Shown here one piece after another: positions 19,159 through 27,689 of a stretch of 64,000 nucleotides of DNA. Each line of letters begins with the position of its first letter. The first letter of the stretch is position 1. A program made the translations under genes and the position numbers. The DNA lies in assembly GCA_030693535.1 (NCBI GenBank), contig JAUYAL010000077.1:248001-312000 (forward strand), written 5' to 3'. The notes below the pieces were generated by a model that saw only the letters and a program-made list of their open reading frames with translations, did no database searches and had not been told where the DNA came from. This DNA is from Methylotenera sp. (GTDB lineage: Bacteria > Pseudomonadota > Gammaproteobacteria > Burkholderiales > Methylophilaceae).

Positions 19159-21009
19159 TTGAACAACTATAATCACCATCTTCTCAGTATAGCATTGGTC
19201 AGCAGTTTGACTGGTTTAATGAGTAATTTTGTATTAGCTGCAGAGCCTATAGTAACATTAAAGGAAATGGTTGAAAAAACCGTCACTTCAAATCCTGAAG
19301 TGCAGTCGCGTTATCACAGATTTTTAGAGTCTGGCTTTGAGCAGAAGGTAGTGCGCGGTGGTTTTTTACCTAGAGCTGATATAGTATCTACTTACAGAAA
19401 TCAAGAAGAACTTATTAGAGCTGGAGATGGCACAGCAATACCCCGCTCTAATAATGAGTTAGTATTAAGGCAAATGATTTTTGATGGTTTTGCAATAAGC
19501 AATGAAGTGAATCGTTTAGGCCACGCAAATCGAGTGCGCTACTATGAATTGCAAAGTGCCATGCAAAATATAACGCTAGAGTTTATGCGTGCATATATTG
19601 ATTCAATGCGTTATCGAGAATTGAGTCAGTTTGCAAAAGATAACTATGTCGTTCATAAGCAGCTTTTTGATCGTATTAAAGAACGCGTAACTGCGGGTGT
19701 CGCTAGAAAAGTTGATTTAGAACAAGCCAATGGCCGTTTGGCTTTAGCAGAAGCGAATCTACTGACTGAAACAACAAACTTACATGATGTAACAGCACGC
19801 TTGCAAAGACTTTATGGCGCATTGCCACCAGAAACGCTGGAAGCCCCTACTTTTTTTAATGCAGGTGTAGAACCTACTTCTAGTGCAGCTTTAAAAGTTG
19901 CTTACAACCAAAATCCAGATTTACTTTCAACTATAGAAGATATTCAAGCCAGCCAAGATGAGGTGAAAACTAAAGAATCACGCTACATGCCAAGGCTAGA
20001 TTTACAGGCTCGTAAAAATCTAGGGGTAAGTTCAGACGGTCGATTTAGCTCAGGTGCGGCAGATTTACTTGAGCTGACAATGAACTTTAATTTATTCAAC
20101 GGCTTTTCTGATATCAACTCTGTCAAACAGACTGCGGAAAAACTAAACAACTCAAAAGATTTACGTGATAAAGCTTGTGTGGATACGCGTCAGATTGTAG
20201 TAATTGCATACAATGACATTGAGCAACTTAAAGGGCAAGAAAAATACCGTACAGAACATAAAAACTCTATTGAAAATGCACGTGAGGCGTACCGAAAACA
20301 ATTTGATATCGGGCAGCGTACTTTGCTGGATTTATTGGATACAGAGAATGAGTACTTTCAAGCGAAGCGCACATTAGCAAATACGCAGTATGATATTCAA
20401 ACGGCTTATGCAAGAACATATGCAGGACAGGGTGAATTGTTGAATAAAATAGGTGCGGCACGTGGTGGCTTACCTGAATATGTGCGTGAAAGTTATATGG
20501 ACACTGAAAATGTATGTGAATCAGTTGCGCCAGTCCAAATTTCTATAGATAAGACGGCGCTTTTGGCGGATGCTAAGCCACTTAGTGCCACTTACAACTC
20601 CCTCAAAGCAACTGAGCCTTCCAAGGTGGTGGAGCAACCTAAAGCAGAGGTGAAGTTACTTTCCAAGAAGGTTGTTCCAGATGTTCAATTTGAAACTAAT
20701 AGTGCTAAGATTAAAGTAGTGTCATATCCTATTTTAGATAACGCAATTAATACGCTGAAAGAATGGGGTGATTCAAGCGTTGAAATAGCTGGGCATACAG
20801 ACCAGCGTGATACATCTAACGCTGACTATAATCAAAAGTTATCTGAAAAACGTGCTAAAGCAGTGCTTGAATATATTGTTAAAAAAGGTATGGATGCTAA
20901 TAAATTTACAGCAAAAGGTTACGGTTTTAGTCAGCCTATTGCCGAAAATGACCCTAAACAAGGCAGTAATGTTAATCGCCGTGTAGAGCTCATTCGTCAA
21001 GAGAAGTAA
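19159..21009 (+). CDS. TolC-family outer-membrane channel fused to an OmpA domain
   Basis: The 616-residue protein starts with a signal peptide (about residues 1-28, ending VLAA). Residues 30-440 are an outer-membrane efflux protein (TolC-type) region with its two repeated halves; residues 505-615 are an OmpA-like domain. The latter carries the peptidoglycan-binding signature N-X2-L-S-X2-R-A-X2-V (NQKLSEKRAKAV). The protein would be a trimeric exit duct that anchors itself to the cell wall. The TTG start at 19159 is preferred because AGGAAG lies seven bases upstream. No ABC exporter or membrane-fusion gene is nearby, so its partner (type I adhesin secretion or efflux) is unknown. A sigma54-type promoter and a strong terminator bracket it. 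Confidence 0.88.
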   Translation: MNNYNHHLLSIALVSSLTGLMSNFVLAAEPIVTLKEMVEKTVTSNPEVQSRYHRFLESGFEQKVVRGGFLPRADIVSTYRNQEELIRAGDGTAIPRSNNELVLRQMIFDGFAISNEVNRLGHANRVRYYELQSAMQNITLEFMRAYIDSMRYRELSQFAKDNYVVHKQLFDRIKERVTAGVARKVDLEQANGRLALAEANLLTETTNLHDVTARLQRLYGALPPETLEAPTFFNAGVEPTSSAALKVAYNQNPDLLSTIEDIQASQDEVKTKESRYMPRLDLQARKNLGVSSDGRFSSGAADLLELTMNFNLFNGFSDINSVKQTAEKLNNSKDLRDKACVDTRQIVVIAYNDIEQLKGQEKYRTEHKNSIENAREAYRKQFDIGQRTLLDLLDTENEYFQAKRTLANTQYDIQTAYARTYAGQGELLNKIGAARGGLPEYVRESYMDTENVCESVAPVQISIDKTALLADAKPLSATYNSLKATEPSKVVEQPKAEVKLLSKKVVPDVQFETNSAKIKVVSYPILDNAINTLKEWGDSSVEIAGHTDQRDTSNADYNQKLSEKRAKAVLEYIVKKGMDANKFTAKGYGFSQPIAENDPKQGSNVNRRVELIRQEK

Positions 21010-21026
21010 ATGTCTCTATAAATATA

Positions 21027-21053
21027 ACGGAAGCTTTAGCTTCCGTTTTTTTT
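21027..21053 (+). terminator. Intrinsic terminator of the TolC-OmpA gene
   Basis: Perfect 8-base arms ACGGAAGC/GCTTCCGT around a TTTA loop are followed by a run of eight T. It begins 17 bases after the stop codon. Confidence 0.85.
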
Positions 21054-21099
21054 GCCTAAATGTTAAAAAAACATATTTTTTACTTATAAAAACGTCAAT

Positions 21100-22818
21100 T
21101 TAGGTGTTAGAATACGCTCCGCAATTTGATGTAGACCTACTATCCGCCCGGGTGGTGAAATTGGTAGACACAAGAGACTTAAAATCTCTCGCCTTATGGG
21201 TGTGCCGGTTCGACTCCGGCTCCGGGCACCAATCTAGTATGGAAGTGGGCACTGAATTTACAGTGCCCATTTTTATTTTGTCGCCTTCAGCTAAGGCTAA
21301 CAGTTTTTCGTAGGCGCCTTTCATCACCACTGTTTCCGTATTCACTACAATCTCTGACACTAGCAAATTGAGATACCCCTTGGCCACATCCTGACCATCA
21401 TCCAAGAGTTTGGTTTTCAGCATCTTACTCAGCTTTTCTACCTGACTGGCACGCAATTCTTGAAGTTCATTGGTTGGTCTCCGGTTGATGTTAGATAGCT
21501 CAATGGCAAGTGCTTCTTTTGCGCGTTTTAAATCCTGAGCCCTTGTCTGTGTCATTACATCCAGTTCCAACACACCAGACTCGATTGCATCCATCAATCG
21601 ATGTTGCCGATCCTCCAGTTGTTTGATCTGCCGGTTGATCTGGTTAATGTGCTCCTGCTTGTTCTCAACCGTCTGACTGAGGTGCTTTCTGAAGGCGGTC
21701 AGCATTTTCTGCAAGCGTTTGGCTTCAAATACCTTGTTTGCCAACTCTCTTAATACTAATTCATTGGTCTTTTCCATCGGTAGATTTTTACTGCTACAGG
21801 CTTGATTGCCTTTGCCTGTTCGACTAGTACATTTATAGTATTTATATCTTCCGCCTTTGCCTGTGGCGAGGGTCATCTGATGACCACAGATGCCACACTT
21901 AAGTAACCCGGTGAGTAGTGTAGGTGAAACCAATCTTGCTGCAGGGGTTTGTTTGGGTGCGCGTGCATTACGCTTCAGCCTGACCTGCTCAAAAGTATTG
22001 GCATCAATTATGATGGGGATATTGGTAATAATCCATTCTTCGGGTGGTCGTTTCTGTCCGGTTTTAGAGTTATTGACGTTAAAGCGCAATTCCCCACAAT
22101 ATGTGGTTTCAGATAGCAGTGTATGGATCTTCTGCATACTGAAGTCTTTACCACGTAATAGATAGCCTTTCTGATTTAGGTGCATGGCAATCTCCTTGCA
22201 GCCTATATCAATACCTTCTAATCCATACAGGTAAAGGTCATACACTAGGCGTACCACGTCTGCTTCAGCAGGATTGATTTCCAGACGTTTTTTCTTGCGT
22301 CCGTGACTTCCATTGACATCGCTCGCCACAGAGTCGAAACCATAAGGCGCACGTGAGCCATTGAAGAAGCCTTGACGGGCGTTTTCTTTCATGGCCCTTG
22401 AGGTATGTTTGGAATTCTCTTTACTCTGATGCTCATCGAACAGCGAAATGATACGACGCATCATTTCACCGCTGGCATCATCACTGGTGATCTGCGTAAT
22501 CGAGATCACCACCACACCGTTCTTTTTGAGTTTACGTTCGTAGACCCCAAACTCGATACCGTCTCTAAAAAAGCGGCTTAAACTATGAATGATGATAGCC
22601 TGATATGGCGCTGGTTTCAGTAGCGCCTCTGCAATCATCTTCTGAAACTCGGGCCGTTTGTCATCCGTGGCCGACGCACCCGGTTCCACAAACTCTGAAA
22701 CAATCGAGTGGCCGTTGTTTTTACACCAAGCCCGCAATTGACGTAACTGATCTGGAATCGATAGATCTGACTCGGCTTGGCGGGTAGTGCTGACTCTGAC
22801 ATAAAGAGCGACTTGCAT
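21100..22818 (-). CDS. Large serine recombinase (integrase of the mobile element)
   Basis: The 572-residue site-specific recombinase has an N-terminal resolvase domain with the nucleophile Ser10 (YVRVSTTRQ), a recombinase domain (about 165-280), a zinc-ribbon (CGICG near 312 with a second Cys pair near 330) and a coiled coil (about 365-450). Large serine recombinases integrate or excise elements between short att sites. The reading frame has an unusual end: residues 514-524 are encoded by the tRNA-Leu terminator, and residues 530-557 (from WCPEPESNRH) by the exact antisense of the tRNA itself. The end therefore reflects the integration junction, and the protein before insertion may have had another terminus. 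GC is higher than in the flanks. Confidence 0.88.
   Translation of the reverse strand: MQVALYVRVSTTRQAESDLSIPDQLRQLRAWCKNNGHSIVSEFVEPGASATDDKRPEFQKMIAEALLKPAPYQAIIIHSLSRFFRDGIEFGVYERKLKKNGVVVISITQITSDDASGEMMRRIISLFDEHQSKENSKHTSRAMKENARQGFFNGSRAPYGFDSVASDVNGSHGRKKKRLEINPAEADVVRLVYDLYLYGLEGIDIGCKEIAMHLNQKGYLLRGKDFSMQKIHTLLSETTYCGELRFNVNNSKTGQKRPPEEWIITNIPIIIDANTFEQVRLKRNARAPKQTPAARLVSPTLLTGLLKCGICGHQMTLATGKGGRYKYYKCTSRTGKGNQACSSKNLPMEKTNELVLRELANKVFEAKRLQKMLTAFRKHLSQTVENKQEHINQINRQIKQLEDRQHRLMDAIESGVLELDVMTQTRAQDLKRAKEALAIELSNINRRPTNELQELRASQVEKLSKMLKTKLLDDGQDVAKGYLNLLVSEIVVNTETVVMKGAYEKLLALAEGDKIKMGTVNSVPTSILDWCPEPESNRHTHKARDFKSLVSTNFTTRADSRSTSNCGAYSNT
21146..21231 (+). tRNA. tRNA-Leu (anticodon UAA)
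   Basis: The 86-base gene folds as a class II tRNA. The acceptor stem pairs GCCCGGG (21146-21152) with TCCGGGC (21221-21227), followed by discriminator A and encoded CCA. The anticodon stem AGAGA/TCTCT encloses the loop CTTAAAA with anticodon TAA. The T arm has the standard GTTCGACTC loop, and a long variable arm is present. It decodes UUA. It is intact and is the probable integration target of the adjoining element. Confidence 0.95.
21247..21279 (+). terminator. Intrinsic terminator of tRNA-Leu
   Basis: Perfect 8-base arms GGGCACTG/CAGTGCCC around AATTTA are followed by ATTTTTATTTT. It begins 16 bases after the tRNA and lies inside the antisense recombinase frame. Confidence 0.75.
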
Positions 22819-22895
22819 AAGATGACCTTGTTTTTAAATAGATTGAGAATGCATCGTTGAGTGATGGCTATGTGAAGATAACAACCGTATCCGCG

Positions 22896-23120
22896 CTATA
22901 CCAACATATCAGATGGCGGCGGCAAATCAGCCAGCAGCCCTGGCAGTATCTTTTCTAGAAGGCGAATCTCAGCTTCGCTGATTTCAGATTCAGCGGGCTC
23001 GGTGTCTTTAGGCGACTGAGCGCATCTCTTCTTATAGCTGATTTCGCAGGTCTCGATCTGCTGATTCCACTCATCACCAATCGCTTCACTGAGCTTCTTT
23101 ATTGCACCGATGATCATCAT
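22896..23120 (-). CDS. Small acidic hypothetical protein of the mobile element
   Basis: This 74-residue protein (73 if the second Met is used) has an N-terminal amphipathic segment, a middle with three cysteines or lysine-rich residues and an acidic C-terminal helix (ESEISEAEIRLLEKILPGLL). AAAGGAG lies just upstream; its spacing suits the second ATG (23117) better. It is co-directional with and just upstream of the recombinase, so it could be a recombination directionality factor or regulator, but I recognise no family. The position is the only hint at function. Confidence 0.5.
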   Translation of the reverse strand: MMIIGAIKKLSEAIGDEWNQQIETCEISYKKRCAQSPKDTEPAESEISEAEIRLLEKILPGLLADLPPPSDMLV

Positions 23121-23192
23121 TTACTCCTTTAATTCATTTCATAGCTTAAATACATTCACGTCTACCCAGCCATTTTCAGCACCGATCACAGC

Positions 23193-23215
23193 AGGTCGGT
23201 TTTGATATCAGACCT
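23193..23215. repeat. Inverted repeat between divergent element genes
   Basis: AGGTC and GACCT arms, 13 bases apart, lie between the small hypothetical gene and the HTH gene, just before a plausible promoter. It could be an operator for the HTH protein; evidence is position only. Confidence 0.3.
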
Positions 23216-23221
23216 CGTGAC

Positions 23222-23250
23222 TTGCTTTTTGGTATATGTTGGTACATAAT
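23222..23250 (+). promoter_or_regulatory. Candidate sigma70 promoter for the HTH gene
   Basis: TTGCTT (23222-23227) and CATAAT (23245-23250) are separated by 17 bases and sit about 40 bases before the start of the downstream gene. Confidence 0.4.
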
Positions 23251-23292
23251 ACAGAATTATATAAGCAATGCAAGTTTTTAGAGGAGGTGCAC

Positions 23293-24006
23293 ATGGAGCA
23301 GAGCAATCGGCCAGATGAAGTGACTAAGGCGCTATTTAAATTGAGCAGGAAATCCGCACTGGAAATTGCCGAGCATATTGGTATGTTGCGCCCTAATCTA
23401 TTTGAAGCGATGGCCGGTAAGCGCGGCATCCCGGAATCTAAACAGGACAAACTCAATGAAGTACTGGGACTAACCTGGGGAATGCCAATTCCCAACCAGA
23501 TTCACTATTGGACAGTAGTGGTTGATTTAGAGGTGCTAAAGATTGCTGTGGCGGCATTTTTCCCGAGAGGTGCCACGATTGCTGGGTTATGGCGTGAAGG
23601 TGGCAAGATATTCGATGTCACCCGTGCGGTTGAGCGCCAGCAGTTTGCAATATATGACGAGAGAACCCTCGTCATTCTTCTACGCAGTAACTTTGGTGTG
23701 CACCACTTGTTAGCCAAACCAATTGGCCCAGAAACAGTGGAAGGGTTGCAGTGGCGTGGTGGTAAGGTCGGTAGTGACACCATGGTGTCACTACCGAAGT
23801 CTGTTTTACACGCATTGGCAGAGGGAGCTTATACCAATGTACAAGCATTACGTGAGTATCTAGATTGCACCCCATCAGTCACATGGGAAGACTTCTTGAG
23901 CTATACACAACAGCTATGGAACACCCCACAGCAGGCGCTGGATGCGGTCATGGCAATCAATATTACGCAGCCAACGATCAAGCCAAAACCGAAGATGCGT
24001 TTATAG
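23293..24006 (+). CDS. HTH-domain protein of the mobile element
   Basis: The 237-residue product starts at 23293, where a strong Shine-Dalgarno (GAGGAGGTG) precedes the ATG. The first 60 residues read as a helix-turn-helix of Cro/C1 flavour (SALEIAEHIGMLRPNLFEAM). The remaining part, of mixed alpha/beta character, matches nothing I know; it is rich in Trp and Val and ends with a basic KPKPKMRL tail. It probably regulates the recombinase or mobilisation genes of the element. The function is inferred from the HTH and the location only. Confidence 0.6.
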   Translation: MEQSNRPDEVTKALFKLSRKSALEIAEHIGMLRPNLFEAMAGKRGIPESKQDKLNEVLGLTWGMPIPNQIHYWTVVVDLEVLKIAVAAFFPRGATIAGLWREGGKIFDVTRAVERQQFAIYDERTLVILLRSNFGVHHLLAKPIGPETVEGLQWRGGKVGSDTMVSLPKSVLHALAEGAYTNVQALREYLDCTPSVTWEDFLSYTQQLWNTPQQALDAVMAINITQPTIKPKPKMRL

Positions 24007-24332
24007 AACGGAGAGCATGGATAATGAGGCAAGGCAAAACGTTGAATGGACAGTCAGTGGCACACCCTATAGGCTCTTGCACCGCAGGGCCGGCATTTAT
24101 GAATAAGCGCAGCGCATGAATAAATATAGTCGGTCACTATATTTATATATTAAAGGATTTTTTCAGTAGATTTTAGCAGTACAGAAAGAAACACAGAGGG
24201 TTAATTGGTGTGCCTGTATTGAAGCTGCAAATGGCTAACCATTCACCGTAGTTAAATATCATTTTTTAGGGGTTAAATCCCATTTTTAGAAGGAGAAATC
24301 ATGATGAATCATTAACGATAAGGAGTAGTGCC
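24007..24332. other. Non-coding stretch before mob; possible oriT region
   Basis: This 326-base gap precedes the relaxase gene, where MobV-type origins of transfer normally lie. It contains a perfect 11-base inverted repeat at 24120-24146 and a GGTGTG-containing stretch near 24206-24213. I could not identify a nick site with confidence. Confidence 0.35.
24120..24146. repeat. Perfect 11-bp inverted repeat
   Basis: ATAAATATAGT and ACTATATTTAT form perfect arms around CGGTC. There is no T run, so it is unlikely to be a terminator. It may be an operator or part of the transfer origin of the element. Confidence 0.45.
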
Positions 24333-25463
24333 ATGTACCAATTTATACACATTGAAATCTTTGCAAAAACCATCAGTAAGAAAGCCATCAGCCGTCGCAA
24401 AACAGAAGATGCCAACGGCAGGCAGAAGCAAGGAACTAAGTCTTTGCTAACGGTCCGCGATGTGATTGCGGAAGCGCAACGAGAACCAGATGCGAGTTTC
24501 CATGTCGAGCAAGTGCAAGATCCTATTCTGGTTTATGGTGTGCCATTAGATGAAGTGGAACAAATGGCTTATGAGTCAACTGAGGGCTTTAAAGATTCTA
24601 GGGGTCGCAAGCTCAGAGATGACACGCCTATCTTGCTGGCTGGCGTTTCCAGTTATCCTAAAGAAGCATACGACCGGAATCGGGATGCTTTTAAGCAGTG
24701 GCTGACTGATAACATTGCTTGGCTCCAACAAGAGTATGGTAGCAACCTCAAGAACATCACCCTGCATCAAGATGAGGTACATCCACACATTCATTTTTAT
24801 GCCATATCCAAAACAGGGCGCGCCAAAGACATACATGCAGGTTACCGGGCAGAACAGAGATTAGATTCCGCAAGCACGTCATCAAGTAACAAATCCAATA
24901 TGAAAGCCTATCAACAGGGAATGCGAGACTTCCAGGAAAGGTTTTACCTGGAAGTAGGCATGCCTAACGGAATGACAAAACTTGGCGCACGAAAGCAAAG
25001 ACTGACCAGGGCTGAGAAAAAGTCCAGAGATCAAGAGGCCCAATCAATGGCAGCACGGTTACGTGAAATCGAGGCGGTAGATAAAATGATGGCGAATGAG
25101 ATTCAAGACCTGGTCAATTACAAAATGGCAGAGGCTGAGCAAGCTAGGCAGGGAATCATCAGTACAGCTAATGAAGAGGCTACAAAATCAGCACAAAGCA
25201 TGTATAAATCTATCATCAATCAGTTTAAGGATATAGGGAAAGACATTATTGAAGCCGCGCGCAAAGAAGCCCAAAAGATACGTGAGGAAGTGAATGCATG
25301 GGGTAGAAACCATCTGGAAAATATGCGTAGGCTAACTTTTGCCGAAAAACAGTTGTCCGTGGTGACGGACGAACTGAGTGCGGTCAAGGCGGAACGGGAT
25401 CTTTTTGCGGAACAGTATAGGTTATTGAAGAAGGCAACAAACAAGCATGGTTTGAAACATTAA
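24333..25463 (+). CDS. MobV-family relaxase (Mob/Pre plasmid recombination enzyme)
   Basis: The 376-residue protein is a mobilisation relaxase of the Mob_Pre type that nicks at oriT and leads the strand into a recipient. The metal-binding signature HQDEVHPHIH is at residues 145-154, as in pMV158 MobM relatives. The C-terminal half (about 215-370) is a long charged coiled coil. GGAG lies 8 bases before the ATG at 24333. Together with the serine recombinase it makes the unit an integrative mobilizable element that needs a helper conjugation system, since no type IV secretion genes are present. Confidence 0.8.
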   Translation: MYQFIHIEIFAKTISKKAISRRKTEDANGRQKQGTKSLLTVRDVIAEAQREPDASFHVEQVQDPILVYGVPLDEVEQMAYESTEGFKDSRGRKLRDDTPILLAGVSSYPKEAYDRNRDAFKQWLTDNIAWLQQEYGSNLKNITLHQDEVHPHIHFYAISKTGRAKDIHAGYRAEQRLDSASTSSSNKSNMKAYQQGMRDFQERFYLEVGMPNGMTKLGARKQRLTRAEKKSRDQEAQSMAARLREIEAVDKMMANEIQDLVNYKMAEAEQARQGIISTANEEATKSAQSMYKSIINQFKDIGKDIIEAARKEAQKIREEVNAWGRNHLENMRRLTFAEKQLSVVTDELSAVKAERDLFAEQYRLLKKATNKHGLKH

Positions 25464-25528
25464 ACCAATCGATAGTTGTCATCACCAAATGGAGTAAGGA
25501 CTATAACGAAGTGAGAACGCATGGCAGG
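25457..25528 (+). pseudogene. Remnant of an IS3-family transposase C-terminus
   Basis: In the frame starting at 25457 the translation contains ITKWSKDYNEVRTHGR, which matches the end of the DDE domain of IS3-family OrfB (consensus ...W..DYN..RPHS.L). Only about 24 codons are recognisable; the frame then runs on without homology. It overlaps the last bases of the mob gene and marks the right edge of the foreign DNA. Confidence 0.55.
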
Positions 25529-25659
25529 GATTGTGTGGGTATGTTAATAGCAGACGTTCATAATTTGAGCGTTAGTATTTTCATCGGTCTTCAGTCGACC
25601 CACTTCTGCCCCACATATATTTTTGCGGTCAGACAACTAGCAGGCGACAAAGCAGACAT

Positions 25660-26748
25660 TTAATGTACAAGACTATCCGCATGTTGAGCATCTAAAAATA
25701 CGCGCACATTGCGTGGATAAATAAATACATGTTCACCTTGTTTTAGCTCAAGTTGGCGGAAACGTGCTTGCGTCAGTTCAGCTTCTATCAACTCTGTTTT
25801 GTTTGCTATTTTTAGCTCCAATCTGACTAAAGGACCAATCGCATTGATGTAATGTACGTCAGCTTCAAATGCTGAACCATCACCATGGCGTTCTTTAAAG
25901 ATTTCAATATCATGCGGTCTTACAAATGCTAATGCAGAACTATTTTGCGTGTCATGATGAGCATCAATTTTCAAGTCAATATCACCCACTTTTGCCTCAC
26001 CCTCATGCACATGACTATGAAATTGATTTACGTTACCTAAAAACTGATAAACAAAGGGTGATACTGGATGGTCGTAAACTTCTTGTGGCGAACCAACTTG
26101 TTCAATTTGACCTTTGTTAATTACTACGACTCTGTCAGCAACTTCGAGCGCTTCTTCTTGATCATGTGTCACGAAGATACTGGTAATATGCAGTTCATCA
26201 TGAAGACGGCGTAACCAACGTCGTAATTCTTTACGTACTTTTGCATCTAGAGCACCAAACGGCTCATCTAACAGCAACACTTTAGGCTCTACCGCTAACG
26301 CTCTAGCCAAAGCAATACGTTGACGCTGGCCACCAGATAGCTGTGGCGGATAACGGTCTGCTAACCAATCAAGTTGAACTAATTCTAACAGTTCATGTAC
26401 GCGTCTTTTGATTTCAGCGTCAGATGGGCGTGTTTCTTTGGGTCGTACACGTAAGCCAAATGCGACATTCTCAAATACAGTCATGTGACGGAACAGTGCA
26501 TAGTGCTGAAATACAAAGCCTACTTCACGTTCACGAACTTGGCGTGCGGTAGCATCTTCACCATAGAAATGAATGCTGCCAGAATCAGGCGCCTCTAAAC
26601 CAGCGATAATGCGTAACAATGTGGTCTTTCCACAGCCTGATGGGCCTAATAAAGCAACCAATTCACCGCTAGGCACATCTAGACTCACATCATTTAAAGC
26701 ACTAAAACTGCCAAAGTTTTTTCTAATATTGCGTATTTCAATACTCAT
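25660..26748 (-). CDS. cysA: Sulfate/thiosulfate ABC transporter ATP-binding protein
   Basis: CysA powers sulfate and thiosulfate import. The 362-residue protein has Walker [10 protein letters not shown] at 35-43, the ABC signature LSGGQ at 137-141, Walker B ending in DE at 161-162 and the switch His in [10 protein letters not shown] near 193. A C-terminal TOBE-like regulatory domain follows (about 240-350). It is the last gene of the cysT-cysW-cysA group (25-base gap to cysW). The adjoining permeases and binding protein fix the substrate as sulfate or a close analogue. Confidence 0.94.
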   Translation of the reverse strand: MSIEIRNIRKNFGSFSALNDVSLDVPSGELVALLGPSGCGKTTLLRIIAGLEAPDSGSIHFYGEDATARQVREREVGFVFQHYALFRHMTVFENVAFGLRVRPKETRPSDAEIKRRVHELLELVQLDWLADRYPPQLSGGQRQRIALARALAVEPKVLLLDEPFGALDAKVRKELRRWLRRLHDELHITSIFVTHDQEEALEVADRVVVINKGQIEQVGSPQEVYDHPVSPFVYQFLGNVNQFHSHVHEGEAKVGDIDLKIDAHHDTQNSSALAFVRPHDIEIFKERHGDGSAFEADVHYINAIGPLVRLELKIANKTELIEAELTQARFRQLELKQGEHVFIYPRNVRVFLDAQHADSLVH

Positions 26749-26773
26749 GGTTTATTCCAATAACAAAGAGTTC

Positions 26774-27670
26774 TTAATTAAATGATTCTTCAAGTTGACG
26801 GGCATTGCGTGCGACCTGCCATTCCACAAATGTTTTCAATGCCAATGTCACTAGTGCGAGTAAAGCAAGTAAAGACGCTACTGCAAATGCAGCTGCATAG
26901 TTGTACTCGTTATATAAAATCTCTACATGCAAGGGCATGGTGTTGGTCATGCCGCGAATATGGCCAGATACAACCGATACCGCGCCAAACTCTCCCATTG
27001 CGCGAGCGTTGGTTAGAATTACGCCATACAACAAGCCCCATTTCACATTAGGTAGAGTGATACGCCATAGAATTTGCCAACCAGAAGCGCCTAGTACTAA
27101 TGCGGCTTCCTCTTCATCTTTTCCCTGAGCTTGCATGAGTGGTATCAATTCACGTGCAACAAACGGAAATGTCACAAATATCGTAGCCAGAACAATGCCT
27201 GGTATAGCAAAGATCACTTTCAAATCGTTGTCAATCAACGTTGAGCCTACCCAGCCTTGCAAACCAAATATCAACACGTATATCAGACCAGCAATGACTG
27301 GTGAAACTGCAAATGGTAAGTCAATTAAAGTAATCAATATGCTCTTACCCTTGAACTCGAACTTTGCAATTGCCCAGGCTGCAGCAACACCAAAGACTAA
27401 GTTCAGCGGAACGGCAATCGCTGCCGCAATCAAAGTTAATTTAATTGAAGATAAAGCATCAGGATCTGTTAGCGCTGTAATGTATGTATCAAAGCCTTTA
27501 CGTAAGGCCTCGGTAAAAACTGCGGCTAAAGGTACGATTAAAAATAGGCTTAAAAATGCCAATACTGTCGTGATAAGTAACCATCGTACCCAAGCTGGTT
27601 CAGACGTGGCACGACTGCGTGCCACTTTGTTGTGGTAAGTATTGAATTGTGATGTTTTAGCAATGGCCAT
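26774..27670 (-). CDS. cysW: Sulfate ABC transporter permease CysW
   Basis: The 298-residue inner-membrane permease has six hydrophobic helices and the cytoplasmic EAA coupling loop ([20 protein letters not shown] near residue 190) that contacts CysA. The 20-residue polar N-terminus is as in other CysW proteins. It pairs with CysT as a heterodimer. The gene follows cysT by 19 bases and precedes cysA by 25. The order cysT-cysW-cysA supports the call over molybdate or phosphate permeases. Confidence 0.93.
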   Translation of the reverse strand: MAIAKTSQFNTYHNKVARSRATSEPAWVRWLLITTVLAFLSLFLIVPLAAVFTEALRKGFDTYITALTDPDALSSIKLTLIAAAIAVPLNLVFGVAAAWAIAKFEFKGKSILITLIDLPFAVSPVIAGLIYVLIFGLQGWVGSTLIDNDLKVIFAIPGIVLATIFVTFPFVARELIPLMQAQGKDEEEAALVLGASGWQILWRITLPNVKWGLLYGVILTNARAMGEFGAVSVVSGHIRGMTNTMPLHVEILYNEYNYAAAFAVASLLALLALVTLALKTFVEWQVARNARQLEESFN

Positions 27671-27689
27671 GAATTTCTCTATTGAAAAT

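Noticed and set aside
23865..24119. An 84-codon frame overlapping the end of the HTH gene
   Set aside because: It overlaps the HTH gene by 140 bases in another frame, lacks a ribosome binding site and has no recognisable content.
21146..25660. A direct repeat of the tRNA-Leu 3' end at the right side of the mobile element
   Set aside because: I compared 25464-25660 with the tRNA 3' half and its terminator and found no convincing direct copy, so no att pair is annotated.
27135..27638. A 167-codon open frame antisense to cysW (and a similar 176-codon frame antisense to cysT at 27736-28266)
   Set aside because: The composition (Asn, Thr, Ile, Ser-rich, no domain) is that of a shadow frame, and the sense strand encodes clear permeases.
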